Position numbers and translations under genes: made by a program
Origin: Mycoplasmataceae bacterium
GTDB lineage: Bacteria > Bacillota_I > Bacilli_A > Mycoplasmatales > Mycoplasmoidaceae
Direction of reading: 5' to 3'
Assembly: GCA_031261065.1 (NCBI GenBank)
Contig: JAISKD010000003.1
Span: forward strand, 1 to 44,333
DNA: 44,333 nucleotides
Notes under the pieces: model-generated
Database searches by the model: none
What the model was told of the DNA's origin: nothing
Seen by the model: only the letters and a program-made list of their open reading frames with translations
In this document: positions 16,437 to 26,649 of the stretch, one piece after another
How the letters are laid out: each line of letters opens with the position of its first letter
Position numbering within the stretch: the stretch's first letter is position 1

Positions 16437-17765
16437 ATGGCTAAGATACGAACGCATAAAGCTATTGTGACTGACGAAAAAACAAAACCAGTAGATGCAG
16501 GAAGTTTTACTAATCGTCCAGTTAAAGAACGTAAATTTAATTCCGGTTTAATTAAGTTCGCTAAACTTTACGATATCTATGGTTATAAAAAATATTTTTT
16601 TGCTGCAATAGTTGGTCTTGTTATGTCTTTCGTTACCGCTCTATTAGTTGAGCAAACAGGACTTTATGTTGGAGGAACATCAGCGTTCTGCCAAGGTATA
16701 GCACGTTTTGTTTTAGTAGTTATTGTTAAGCATGAACATCCTAACATTGATGGCGAAGTTACTATTTCAACCAATGCTCATATGGTTTATTTAGTGCTGT
16801 TCTGAGGACTTTATTTGGCATTCAACGTGCCAATGACTATTTTTGCTTACAAAAAAATATCTAAGAAATTTGCACTCCTTTCATTAACATACATAGTTTC
16901 ATGTCAAGTTTGCGGATTTTGCTGATCATCAATTTTTGAAGCTGCAGGTTTTACTCCAACATTTCTTGGTAATACCGCAACGGTTGACTCAATTTTAAAT
17001 TCATACGGAGTTAAAGATGTGTTATTTTCACCAAAATTATTTCCGCAGTATCTAGCCGAATCTGGTGATGGACGTCTTGATTGAACCATAATACAAACAG
17101 CAGGTAACCTTGATCCTAATCAAAAAGATTTCGTTATATCAACTGTAACAAATGCCAATGAAACAAGATCACTATTATTGTTTTTATATGCCGGTGTCTA
17201 TGCATTCTTTAGTTCAGTTTTTTATGCATTGATGTATATAATTGGAGGTTCTACCGCAGGAAGTGATTATGTTACTGTATATTTCTCTCAAGAGAAAAAC
17301 AAAAACCTTGGTGGAATGTTCATTATCATTAACGGAACATTCATGTTAGCCGGAATTTTAATTGGTTCGTTTGGAGCGGCTTGTTATGTAAGACCAGAAT
17401 ATGCCTCTCTTTCAACATTTATTTCAGGAAACTTATTATCTTCATTATTATGAGTTATCCTTCATGGATTGTTATTGAATAAGCTATTCCCTTGATCTAA
17501 GATTTGTCGAATTCATATTTATTCAAATAAGAGTGATGAAATTGCGAAGTATCTACGTTCAATAAACTTTACACAACACACATTTATTTCTGATGCTAAA
17601 CGTTCTAGCGGTGAAACACAAAAGTTTTTACAAACTACATGTCAATGTATTGAAGTTCCAAAATTAATTTCAGTTGTTAGAAAATTCGATAAAGACTGTA
17701 TCTTCACATCTCAAATCATTAATGATATTGATGGAAAAATTAATTTTCAAGAGCACGCTAAATAA
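16437..17765 (+). CDS. YitT-family membrane protein with DUF2179-like tail
   Basis: A 442-residue protein. A charged N-terminal ~45 residues precede hydrophobic segments: FFAAIVGLVMSFVTALLV, a segment after LYVGGTSAFCQG (the YitT-type G-G-T-S loop), two more, then IIGGSTAGSDYVTVYFSQEK (second G-G-S-T loop) and MFIIINGTFMLAGILIGSF. After the last TM the soluble end (KSDEIAKYLRSIN..., QCIEVPKLISVVRKFD) matches the small ligand-binding-like domain seen in YitT proteins. Its function as a transporter or sensor is unknown. Its stop codon overlaps the next start (TAATG), so the helicase gene is translationally coupled to it. Confidence 0.82.
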
Positions 17766-20700
17766 TGACTGAAAATACAACATTACTAGAAAAAAGAAGA
17801 AATCTAATAAATGTAAATAAAAAAACCAAGGAAGTTTTTCTCAACAAAGATTTCACTGATTTATCACTTTTTTTCACTAATGAGGAATTATTTAATTTTT
17901 TTAGCAAAACAGAGAATGATACATTAGTTTTCAATAGAATTGATTATGCTAATAAAGTCACAAATTTAATTAAAAATGCTTCAACAATTGACGATATAAA
18001 TACTGCATTTTCAACACTTGGTTTAAAAGCCTTTAATACTGTATTTCCCACAAGAGAATGAAATAACTCTTTTATACAAAAAGAACAAATAATTGAATTA
18101 CTTGTTAAAAGAAAGAAAGATGATTTTAAGAAACTATTCCAAGAGCTTTCTGAAGTTAAAATTGAATACTATGATTCTTCAATTTGAAAGTTCTATGCTT
18201 CTTTTGGAATGTTACAAGGAAAATTTCATTTTCCTAATACAGAAGATTCAATTGTTTCTGCTCCTTTGATTAATATTCAAATTGAGATTGTTCAATCTAA
18301 TAATGACATTATTTTTAGAAAGCTTAGTGAAGAAGTGAATGCTAATGAAATTTTGGAAATGATCATTGACGACCAATTTTCTAAACATTCAAAACTTACT
18401 GAGGAGATAGAAAAAGATGATTTTGAACCCAACAAATATTTAAACTATGTTGCGAGTTTATTTGAAAGCGCTACAGTTGATGATAAATATTCAACATTTG
18501 AAAAATTTAATAAAGAAGATTTTATTTCATCTAATAGTGAAAAAATAACAATAAAAAAATGTTTTATTATTTCTTATATTAATCCAGTCGGTGGAAAAAT
18601 GCTACAAGACTATGATGATGTATTATCACAAAATTACGAGTTTCCAGTATGCGCTACAATGTTTCATGAAAATGTTAATGATGTTGTCTATAATCGTGAT
18701 GAAATATATCAACTTAATCACCCAAGTAATTTAATTGCAAAGTTAGCTGTTGCTAATTCATATGACAAAAACGTTTTAGTTTATGGTCCTCCAGGTACTG
18801 GAAAATCTGATGCCGTTGGAAACATCATTTGTAATTGTATTACTAAGAATAAATCTGTTATTGCCATAAGTGAAAAGAAAGCAGCTCTAGATGTTATCGA
18901 TGGACGTATCGGTGCTTTGAGTTCGCTTTCTATGTCTGCTTATGATGATAAGAATACCGATGTTTTTTATCAAAAAATATTAACTATGAATGAACTTATA
19001 TTAAAAAGCGAACATTCTGAAATTTCACCAATCCTTAATGAATACCTTGAATTAATTCAATATCAAACAAAACTTAATGAATTGATAAACTATAAAACAA
19101 TTTCAGGAAGAAATATTTTCAAACATATGATAGGTTCTAAAAATATTGATATTTCTTTTTATAGACATAATGAAAAAATATTTGAATTCATTTATAATCA
19201 CATTGCTCAAAGTAATGAGACTTTATCGCAATTTATAACGAAAATTAAAACACTTGGTAATGTTAGGGAACTATATTTATCAAATTTCAATAAGTCTGAT
19301 ATTAAAAATTCAGCATATAATTGGTCAGACGTTTCCGAATTTTTAGAAGTATTTAAAGATATTAGTGATATTGATGACCAAAAGTTTGCAATTAAAAAGT
19401 TTATAGTTGAAAAAGTAATTGTCAAGAAAAAAGGTTTGTTTAAACACTTGCAAAAAAGTGAAGCAGATATCGATGTATATAAATATGAGCAAACTTTTAA
19501 AGATATTGTTAATCAAAAAATAACTTATATTCTTAATAGTGAGGAAATATATGATATGATCAAGGAAGGTATCGATATTGAGTTATATGTAACATATTTT
19601 GATTGAAATATTAACTCTAATTTACCAAACTATATAAAAACACTTGATGAAATAGGAAATTGTCAACAGTTAATCTCTAAATATTGAAATAGACAAACAC
19701 AAGCTACAAAGAATAGCGACATTGACATCAGAAACTATTTTCTCTCTCAACTCCACAATAAGATAGAAAAAGACCACAGTATAGAAATTAAATGAATAGA
19801 ACTAGTAAGAAAAGCAAACTTACCTAAGCGTCCAAATGTCAATAAAATTATTAAGACATACTATGATTTATTAAAACAAATATTTCCAGTTTGGGTATTA
19901 GCACCAGATGCCGTTGCCTCGATTTTACCGCTTAACCCTGGTGAATTTGATGTCGGAATATTTGACGAAGCATCACAAATGAGACTTGAACGATCTATTC
20001 CTCTTATATACAGGTGTAAAACATCTGTTATCTCTGGTGATGATAAACAACTAAAACCAAGTTCGTTTTTTTCTAAGACTGTAGAAATCGAAAGTGAAGA
20101 TGATAATTTAGATAATGTAGATTCATTATTAGATAAAGCTAAAACTTCTAATTGAATGAGCTTTACATTATCAAATCACTATCGTTCATTGAATGAGCAA
20201 CTTATCCATTTTTCAGATCATTTTTTCTATGATGATAAATTGTTGTGTATTACTAAGAACGGAAATTTCCAAAGAGCCATTGAGTGTTATGATCTTAATG
20301 CAATATATGATAGAGAAAATAACATCAATCAACCAGAAGCAGAAAAAGCTATTGAATGTACAATTGAAGCATTCAGTAAATACAAGAGTGTAATTATAAT
20401 TACATTCAACCAGAAACAAGCTGATTATGTTCAAAACTTAGCACTAGGAAATTCCTTATTAAATGCTAAACTTGAGAACCTTTTACTTAAAGTTCGTTCC
20501 TTAGAAAATGTTCAAGGTGATGAATCTGAAGTTGTCATTATAACTACTACTTTTGGAAAAGATTCTGAGGGTAAATTCATTCAAAATTTTGGACCAGTAA
20601 ATCAAGATGGAGGAAAGAACAGAATTAATGTTATGGCTTCAAGGGCAAAATGTAAAATGATTATCATTAAATCTATATCTTCTGAATGAATAACAAATGT

Positions 20701-21142
20701 ACACAATGAGAACACTTTAATTTTTAAAAACTTCATAGCATATGCTGAAGAAGTGGCTAAGAATGGTGATGTAGGAGCATCTAATAAAGAAATAAGCCAA
20801 ACCAAACTAATTTCTCTTGAAACAGATGATATTTACGATGAAATCAAAAAACACCTTAGTGATATTCCGAACATCATTATTGAGAAAAACAAAAAAATCG
20901 GAACACACATTATTAATATTTCAATTTCTAAACAAAATAGTGAAAAGATCTCATTATTCATCTTAATTGATGGTGAATATGAACTTCAAAAATATGCAGC
21001 CGATATTCATAAATGAATAATATCTGTTGATAAACAAAAGTATTTCACTGACCGAGGTTACCCAACATATAGAATAAATTATCTTGAGTGATTATTTAAA
21101 AAAGATACTATCATTTCTCATATCAAATCGTCAATAGAATAA
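17765..21142 (+). CDS. DUF4011-like SF1 helicase with VSR-like C-terminus
   Basis: A 1125-residue protein, open throughout when TGA is Trp. The N-terminus (LLEKRRNLINVNKKTKE, then FGMLQGKF...SAPLINIQIEI) fits the DUF4011 pattern. The helicase has Walker A GPPGTGKSD at about residue 341, VWVLAPDAVASILP then IFDEAS (motif II) near 732, ISGDDKQLKP (III), LSNHYRS (IV) near 804, ENVQGDESEVVII (V) and NVMASRAK (VI) near 954. The last ~105 residues (IISVDKQKYFTDRGYPTYRINYLEW) resemble the VSR/MTES_1575 nuclease domain, though its catalytic residues are not certain. This architecture occurs in proteins linked to phage defence. No methylase or toxin partner is adjacent; the YitT gene upstream is coupled to it. 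Confidence 0.82.
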
Positions 21143-21166
21143 TAACGTCACTAACTTTTATATATT

Positions 21167-21172
21167 TATAAT
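21167..21172 (+). promoter_or_regulatory. -10 box of the DUF31-type protease gene
   Basis: TATAAT 8 nt before the ATG at 21181. Confidence 0.55.
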
Positions 21173-21180
21173 AAAACCAC

Positions 21181-22560
21181 ATGACACAAAAAAAGAAAAT
21201 AATCAGTTTGTCAATCGTAGTACTTCTAATTATTGCATGTTTTTCGGCATATTGGATAGTTAAACCAAAACCAAACAATGCTTCATATGATCCGGTTGCA
21301 AATAGTTGGTTTTCTTCCAATAATTCTAGTGATAAAATAGATAGTTATAAATATAAGGATGGTGCAAATAACTTGGTTTTTCACGTTGACCCAGCTGTCA
21401 AATCTGTTAAGAGTATATCATGTTCAACAAATGACATCCAGCCAGGTTCACAACTATCATCATACGTTTCAAATGTTAATCCTGAATATAATTCAACGGC
21501 ACATACAATTACGATTACAATTACACAGAATTACAGCAATACATTAGAAGGCGGTAATCAATACTTCTCTCTCTATATAAATGCATTAGTTGATAATAAG
21601 AATTACAACCCACTTGGACTCATTTATATAGTTAATAGAGAAGATGATGATTGATTAACAACACCGGAGGTGTATTCATATATTTATGAAAGGACTTTCT
21701 CTATTGCCGCTATTACTGCACAAAGCTGAATAAGAGGGACTGGATGATTACTAAATCATACGCCCACTGATATTAATAGTCCTGCCACTAAATACGAATA
21801 TTGAATGGCTACAAATATGCATGTAACCGAAGGTTTTAAAAGTGAGTGAAACAAAGAACCAAGCACGCTAAACCAAATTAGCTATGCTTCACTACCTGAT
21901 CCTGAATCAGATGATGTAATTGAAAATCATAATTCATATACATTATTTAGTGCATCAACCATCCAAACGTATGAGTGGTATAATCCGTCTGCAAAATATA
22001 CAATAGATATGGCAATAATAAAAGTTAATTTTGGTACCGTTACGCCAGGATCAGAACTCGAAGCGCAACTTGATACAATCAATTCAAAATATGAGCAAAA
22101 TAATCATGTAATTAATACTTTTACTCATATACCAGCAGGTACTTTGAGTTCTGGTGATTCCAAGTTTATTTCAGGTTACCCAGCAAGAGAAGGGGAAAAA
22201 ACCGTTTGTGCAAAAGAACAAGTGGTGTATAGCAAAACATATGGTGGTGATACATCAACTGGACATTCAATTGGCAATGCTACCGATATTTCACCAGGTT
22301 TAAAATTCTTTAAGAACTCTGCAAAAACAACAGGCTGAAAATATACAACCGCCGAAGAATGAAAAGAATTTTCATTAAGTGGTGGAGCATCTGGGTCAAT
22401 GGCTGTTATACGTGATCCTGATTCTATATATGGAGTATCTATTTGTGGCATATATTGAGGCGGATGGAAAAATACAGGTAACAAAATCTTTTATCCTGAT
22501 ATATCATGTTTCAATGCACCAGGTAAAGAATTATTCACAAGTTATACTTCAAGCAATTAG
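21181..22560 (+). CDS. Secreted trypsin-like serine protease, DUF31 type
   Basis: A 459-residue protein. The basic head and hydrophobic stretch end in LIIAC (Cys20), a possible lipobox, although hydrophobic residues continue and a simple TM anchor is possible. A ~150-residue extracellular N-domain is followed by the mycoplasma DUF31 pattern: SWIRGTGWLLNH, ATNMHV with His214, DMAIIKV with Asp276, and GGASGS with Ser404, which together form a plausible His-Asp-Ser triad. DUF31 includes the mycoplasma immunoglobulin protease (MIP), which works with the binding protein MIB; no MIB-like gene is visible here, so the substrate is unknown. Its stop codon lies inside the CIRCE operator of dnaJ. Confidence 0.8.
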
Positions 22561-22583
22561 CACAAGTTATACCTGAGTGCTAA
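22557..22583 (+). promoter_or_regulatory. CIRCE operator (HrcA binding site)
   Basis: TTAGCACAA, 9 nt, GAGTGCTAA. The published consensus is TTAGCACTC-N9-GAGTGCTAA; the right arm matches in full and the left arm differs in its last two bases. It ends 7 nt before the TATAAT of dnaJ, occupying the -35 zone, so HrcA binding would block the promoter. Its first four bases are also the end of the protease gene. Confidence 0.88.
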
Positions 22584-22590
22584 TTCTTTA

Positions 22591-22596
22591 TATAAT
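22591..22596 (+). promoter_or_regulatory. -10 box of dnaJ
   Basis: TATAAT, then exactly 6 nt, then the ATG at 22603. Confidence 0.65.
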
Positions 22597-22602
22597 AAGT
22601 AT

Positions 22603-23772
22603 ATGGCTAATAATAAAAGAGACTATTATGAAGTATTAGGTATTTCTAAGTCAGCATCACCCGATGATATTAAGAAAGCATTTAGAAAACTTGCTATGCA
22701 ATATCACCCAGATAAAAATAAAGAAGCTGGTGCTGAAGCTAAGTTTAAAGAGATTAATGAAGCATATGAAGTGTTGTCTGACGAACACAAGAAACAGATG
22801 TATGACCAATATGGACATGCAGGTGTAAATGAAGGTGCACAAGGATTTGGTGGCCAAGGTGGCGGGTTCGAAGACATATTCAGTCAAATGTTCGGTGGAG
22901 GCGGATCTGGCGGCGGCGGGTTCGAAGACATATTTAGTCAAATGTTCGGTGGTGGACAAAGACGAACACAAAAGCCTAAAGACAGCAAGTCGTTTTCAGG
23001 AGACATCAATGCAAGAATCAATATTAGTTTTATAGAATCTGTTATTGGTGTAACAAAAACAATTAAATATAAAATTAAGAAAACTTGTGATGTTTGCGGT
23101 GGAACTGGAGCTAGCAAAGAACCCGGTTCTATAAAAACATGTCCGTATTGTAATGGAAAAGGTTATGTTGTTACACAACAACGTACAATGATGGGAATAA
23201 TGCAATCCGAACAAGTTTGTAGTCATTGTCACGGTACTGGAAAAATTATAACTAAACCATGTCCTAAATGTGGAGGTCACGGTTTCCTTGAAGCAGAAGA
23301 AACACTTAGTATAGTTATCGAACCAGGAATAAGACATGGCGAAACTATAAAATATTCTGGAAAAGGTAATGTTACTAAAAATGGTGCTGGATCATTATTC
23401 ATTCAAATTTCTGTTCAACAATCACCAATATTTCAAAGAAATGGGAATGAGATACATGCAAAAGCATTAGTTGATCCACTAACAGCAATAGCTGGAGGAA
23501 AAATTAAAATCCCAACACCATATGGTGTCAAAGAAGTTGATTTAAAACCAAACACAGCGAACAATGAAAAAGTAACAATTCCCGGTTTTGGAATTAAAAA
23601 CCTATCAAAACGAGTACTCGGGAAAGCAAATGGTGATTTAATTCTTACAGTTGTGTATGCAGCACCAAAGAAATACAGTAAAGAAGAAATCGAAAAAATC
23701 AAAGAATTAAATCAACAACCAAACAAAGACGTAGAAAATTACATTAAACTAATTGAAAAGGAACTAAAATAA
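22603..23772 (+). CDS. dnaJ: Chaperone protein DnaJ
   Basis: A 389-residue type I Hsp40. The J domain (residues 1-70) has the HPD motif in QYHPDKN; the Gly/Phe region (about 80-125) follows. Four zinc repeats [24 protein letters not shown] and CPKCGGHG lie at about 158-225, then the substrate-binding domains. The G/F region contains a tandem duplication, [14 protein letters not shown] twice (DNA copies at 22862-22898 and 22916-22952, one mismatch). Control is by CIRCE/HrcA. It is followed 1 nt later by grpE; dnaK and hrcA are not in the window. Confidence 0.98.
   Translation: MANNKRDYYEVLGISKSASPDDIKKAFRKLAMQYHPDKNKEAGAEAKFKEINEAYEVLSDEHKKQMYDQYGHAGVNEGAQGFGGQGGGFEDIFSQMFGGGGSGGGGFEDIFSQMFGGGQRRTQKPKDSKSFSGDINARINISFIESVIGVTKTIKYKIKKTCDVCGGTGASKEPGSIKTCPYCNGKGYVVTQQRTMMGIMQSEQVCSHCHGTGKIITKPCPKCGGHGFLEAEETLSIVIEPGIRHGETIKYSGKGNVTKNGAGSLFIQISVQQSPIFQRNGNEIHAKALVDPLTAIAGGKIKIPTPYGVKEVDLKPNTANNEKVTIPGFGIKNLSKRVLGKANGDLILTVVYAAPKKYSKEEIEKIKELNQQPNKDVENYIKLIEKELK
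22862..22952 (+). repeat. 37-nt tandem duplication in the dnaJ G/F region
   Basis: Copies at 22862-22898 and 22916-22952, period 54 nt (18 codons), one C/T difference. They duplicate the [11 protein letters not shown] module. Confidence 0.9.
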
Positions 23773-23773
23773 T

Positions 23774-24469
23774 ATGACTAACAAAAAACAAACTAGCAAA
23801 AAAACAACAAAAAAATCACCAGCTAAAAAGAAAACTAACGCTAAAAAAGTAGAATCTTTGGCCGCTGAAAAAGTAATAAAAGCAGAAGCTGCAATTAAAG
23901 AACAAATAAATAAAGATAAAATACAAATTGAGAAGCTTCTTGCTCAAGTTAAATTATTAGAATCTGATATTATATCTAAAGATAAAATAATTGAAAGACA
24001 TGAAATTAATCTTGCTGAGATTAATAGAGATTATGTTAAAAAGATTCAAGAAAAAGCAGAACAAGCTCAACAATTAATTAAACAAAATCACTCTGAACTT
24101 GCTGCAAAATTTAATAACGAACTTAAAGAATCAAAAAAGTATGCTATTGAAAAAGCTGCATCTCAACTTTTAGATATTATTGCTAAATTTGATATGGCTC
24201 TTTCATATTCACCTTCAGATGAAAAAATTAAGAACTATCAAAACGGTTTTAAAATGTTCTTATCAATGTTCAAAGAACTTTTAGTCGATCTTGAAATTAA
24301 GGAAATTCCTATTAGTATAAATGATGAGTTCGATTCTGTTACAATGGAAGCAGTAGACCATGTAGCCGCAGAAAACGTTCAACAAAACCATGTAGCTATC
24401 ATTGTTGAAAAAGGTTATAAGTTATATGATAGAGTCATTAAAGTTGCTTTAGTGAAACTAGCTGAATAA
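23774..24469 (+). CDS. grpE: Nucleotide exchange factor GrpE
   Basis: A 231-residue cochaperone that releases ADP from DnaK. A Lys-rich unstructured head (residues 1-25) precedes a long helix (about 40-130) and the C-terminal beta domain, recognised by NDEFDSVTMEAVDHV and HVAIIVEKGYKLYDRVIKVALVKLA. It begins 1 nt after dnaJ, so it shares the CIRCE promoter. The order dnaJ-grpE is the reverse of the classic hrcA-grpE-dnaK-dnaJ operon. Its stop codon is 1 nt from the metG stop on the other strand. Confidence 0.95.
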   Translation: MTNKKQTSKKTTKKSPAKKKTNAKKVESLAAEKVIKAEAAIKEQINKDKIQIEKLLAQVKLLESDIISKDKIIERHEINLAEINRDYVKKIQEKAEQAQQLIKQNHSELAAKFNNELKESKKYAIEKAASQLLDIIAKFDMALSYSPSDEKIKNYQNGFKMFLSMFKELLVDLEIKEIPISINDEFDSVTMEAVDHVAAENVQQNHVAIIVEKGYKLYDRVIKVALVKLAE

Positions 24470-24470
24470 A

Positions 24471-26048
24471 CTAATCTCCATCCAATTCGTTATTTTCAAA
24501 TCTTGGGAATATAGAAGAAGTTCTTGCACTTAATTTATGGTTCTCTAATAAATCACTCTTCTTAATATTTGCATATTTTAATTGTTCGTCACTAAAATTC
24601 ATATGTTCTTTGATCTTTTCAGTTGATTTAACTAAAATTGGTGCTAATAATATTGTGAAAACTCTAATACTATCTGCAAGATTGAACAAGAAAGATTTAA
24701 TTTCTTCTTCTTTTCCTTCTTTTATTAAAACTCAAGGTTTTGTTTCTTCAACATATTTATTAGCAGCCTTCCCTAATTCAAGAACCTTATATATTAGTTC
24801 ATTAACTTTGTAAGAATTAATAAGTTCTTCGGTGCCATCTATCACATTGTTTTTAACAATGTTTAATTCATTTGTAAAATTGCTATCTTTTGAGCTTCCT
24901 TTTGAAATTACACCATTTGCATATTTATTAACCAATCCATTGAAACGAGAGATAAGGTTACCATATATGTTTGCTAAGTCATTATTATAAGTATTGATAA
25001 ATAATTCTCTGCTAAATACCATATCAGATTCAAAACTTGATTCTTTAGCAAAGTAATATCTTACTGCATCACTTCCAAATTCATCAATTAAGTCAAGAGG
25101 GTTAATAACATTACCAAATGATTTAGACATTTTACCCTTAGGTGTTACAATTCAACCATGCGAAATAATTTTGTTTGGTAAACGACATCCTATGTTGTTG
25201 AGGAATATTGGTCAATATATGCAATGGAATCTTGTAATTTCTTTAGACATGAAATGCACAATTTCGGTTTCAGGGTCCTGTCAAACTTCTTTAAATTTGC
25301 TATCATCATCGCTCATGAAACCTAATGCTGTTACATAATTAAACAAAGCATCTAATCAAACATAAACTGTATGTTGTGGATTTTCTAAAATTGGAATTCC
25401 TCAAGGAACACTAGTTCTTGAGATTGAAAGGTCTTCTACACCTTGATTAATAAAAGAACTAAACATTTCATTAGCTCTAGCTTCAGGATAAATGAAATCT
25501 TTGTGTGCTTTAAGGTATTCATCGATTCATCCGTTAAATTGACTCATCTTAAAGAAATAACTTGGTTCAGACTTAGTTATAAGCTTATGACCAACTCTAC
25601 AGTATAATTCACCATCTTCGTGTTTAATTGCTTCAGAATCTGTATATGGTTCCTCACAACCAACACAATACAAAGATTTTCACTCGCCTAAATATGAAAG
25701 ACCCTTTTCCAAATAATATGAGAAAATCTTTTGAACCGCTTTAACGTGTTGAACATCGGTTGTTCTAATAAAGATATTATTACCAATATCTAATTTCTTT
25801 CATAAGTCTAAAAACTTACCCGCTATATAATCACACCATTCTTGTGGTTGCATAGAGTTTTCTTCGGCTTTCTCTTGAATTTTTTGCCCATGTTCATCTA
25901 AACCAGTTAAAAAATAAACATCATAACCAATCAAAGATTTATAACGTCCGAAAACGTCAACAGTAAGTGTAGTGAAAGCATGTCCAATGTGTGGAGCACC
26001 AGATGAGTAATATATTGGAGTTGTTATATAAAGTTTCTTATTTGCCAT
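24471..26048 (-). CDS. metG: Methionyl-tRNA synthetase
   Basis: A 525-residue class I synthetase. The HIGH motif is in GAPHIGHAF, near residue 20. The connective domain has [13 protein letters not shown] and a later CRVGH, so the metal-binding knuckle appears partly degenerate. KMSKSFGNV is the second catalytic motif. The DALFNYV block and the anticodon-binding helical domain follow. There is no C-terminal EMAP-like tRNA-binding domain, so it is the short form. Many TGA codons encode Trp. A TATAAT at 26064-26069 (minus strand) lies 15 nt upstream of the ATG, and a strong terminator lies just beyond that. Confidence 0.97.
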
Positions 26049-26063
26049 ATTTTTATTAGTAAT

Positions 26064-26069
26064 ATTATA
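26064..26069 (-). promoter_or_regulatory. -10 box of metG
   Basis: TATAAT on the minus strand, 15 nt before the start codon, leaving a leader of about 8-9 nt. Confidence 0.55.
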
Positions 26070-26093
26070 ATGTGTCTTGTTTCATATACATAA

Positions 26094-26125
26094 AAAAAGA
26101 AGAGCCGACCAAAACTCTTCTTTTT
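26094..26125 (-). terminator. Terminator between the pta 3' region and metG
   Basis: AAAAAGAAGAG (26094-26104) pairs with CTCTTCTTTTT (26115-26125). On the minus strand the stem is followed by seven T, a strong intrinsic terminator for transcripts coming from pta and the repeat array. It is symmetric enough to work on the plus strand also. Confidence 0.85.
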
Positions 26126-26149
26126 AGATATAGATGTATATATGTATTT

Positions 26150-26173
26150 TTATGTGTATGTGTATCCTTTCAT
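26150..26173 (-). CDS. Micro-ORF A (MKGYTYT)
   Basis: ATG-AAA-GGA-TAC-ACA-TAC-ACA-TAA on the minus strand, preceded by AGAAAGGAAAATT, a good Shine-Dalgarno. It is the last of three related units before the terminator. Whether it is translated is unknown. Confidence 0.3.
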   Translation of the reverse strand: MKGYTYT

Positions 26174-26253
26174 AATTTTCCTTTCTGTTTATAGTTTTAT
26201 TGAGATTTAATATTAGAATTAAATGTATTTGTATGTATTGTTATATATGTATG

Positions 26254-26277
26254 TTATGTGTATGTGTATGTTTTCAT
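26254..26277 (-). CDS. Micro-ORF B (MKTYTYT)
   Basis: A seven-codon frame on the minus strand, same length and near-identical peptide to A and C. No clear Shine-Dalgarno; a TATAAA lies 16 nt upstream. Translation is speculative. Confidence 0.25.
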   Translation of the reverse strand: MKTYTYT

Positions 26278-26359
26278 AGTGTTTTGTCTTTTGTTTATAG
26301 GCTTTATAGTTTTATAGAAATTTAATATTTGAGCATATTAAATGTATTTGTATGCATTG

Positions 26360-26383
26360 TTATGTGTATGTATATGTTTTCAT
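26360..26383 (-). CDS. Micro-ORF C (MKTYTYT)
   Basis: Encodes the same seven residues as B; the single base difference (TAT for TAC, Tyr) is silent. It is the first unit met by transcripts coming from pta. Translation is speculative. Confidence 0.25.
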   Translation of the reverse strand: MKTYTYT

Positions 26384-26433
26384 TGTCTTTTATTTATGGT
26401 TTGACCGAATCTTTAATATTTGAACTTATTTAG

Positions 26434-26580
26434 GCTCGCTATATTAAATCCGATTCAATCTATTTTATAAATGACGACGTAATACCACGAGCTGAAACTT
26501 TTATAACTGAAAAAAGTCTAAAGCAATTTAGAGACAGAGAATTATTAATATTACTAATCAAAATGTTTTTCATAATTTAA
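26434..26580 (+). pseudogene. Possible decayed coding fragment
   Basis: A 48-codon open stretch without a usual start codon, flanked by TAG at 26431-26433 and TAA at 26578-26580. The translation (DSIYFINDDVIPRAETFITE, then KSLKQFRDRELLILLIKM) looks protein-like in composition for such an AT-rich gap. I recognise no family. It may be chance or the remnant of a lost gene. Confidence 0.25.
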
Positions 26581-26649
26581 TTTACCATTCTTTTATACAT
26601 ATCAAATCAAATAATTCAAATATTTTTTTGATATACGAAGTATATATTT

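Larger units (their letters stand above)
26128..26432 (-). repeat. Three degenerate tandem repeats, about 90-120 nt each
   Basis: This is the main content of the 600-nt gap between metG and pta. Units lie at about 26128-26218, 26219-26338 and 26339-26432. Shared blocks (plus strand) are TTAAATGTATTTGTATG, TATGTGTATGTGTATG and TTTAATATT. Spacing and interior sequence differ by indels, so the repeats are old. On the minus strand each unit contains a short TATAAA- or CATAAA-like block and a seven-codon open frame. Low complexity (TA/TG-rich) makes alignment uncertain. Confidence 0.7.

Noticed and set aside
17765-21142. The helicase gene as a string of pseudogene fragments
   Set aside because: All interruptions are TGA codons in one frame; with UGA as Trp the gene is open for 1125 codons.
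22555-22585. The hairpin after the serine protease as an ordinary terminator
   Set aside because: The arm sequences and the 9-nt spacer match CIRCE, no real T-run follows, and it sits against the dnaJ -10; a secondary terminating role cannot be excluded.
26128-26432. The metG-pta repeats as a CRISPR array
   Set aside because: The units are degenerate, long and of unequal spacing, with no unique spacers and no cas genes.
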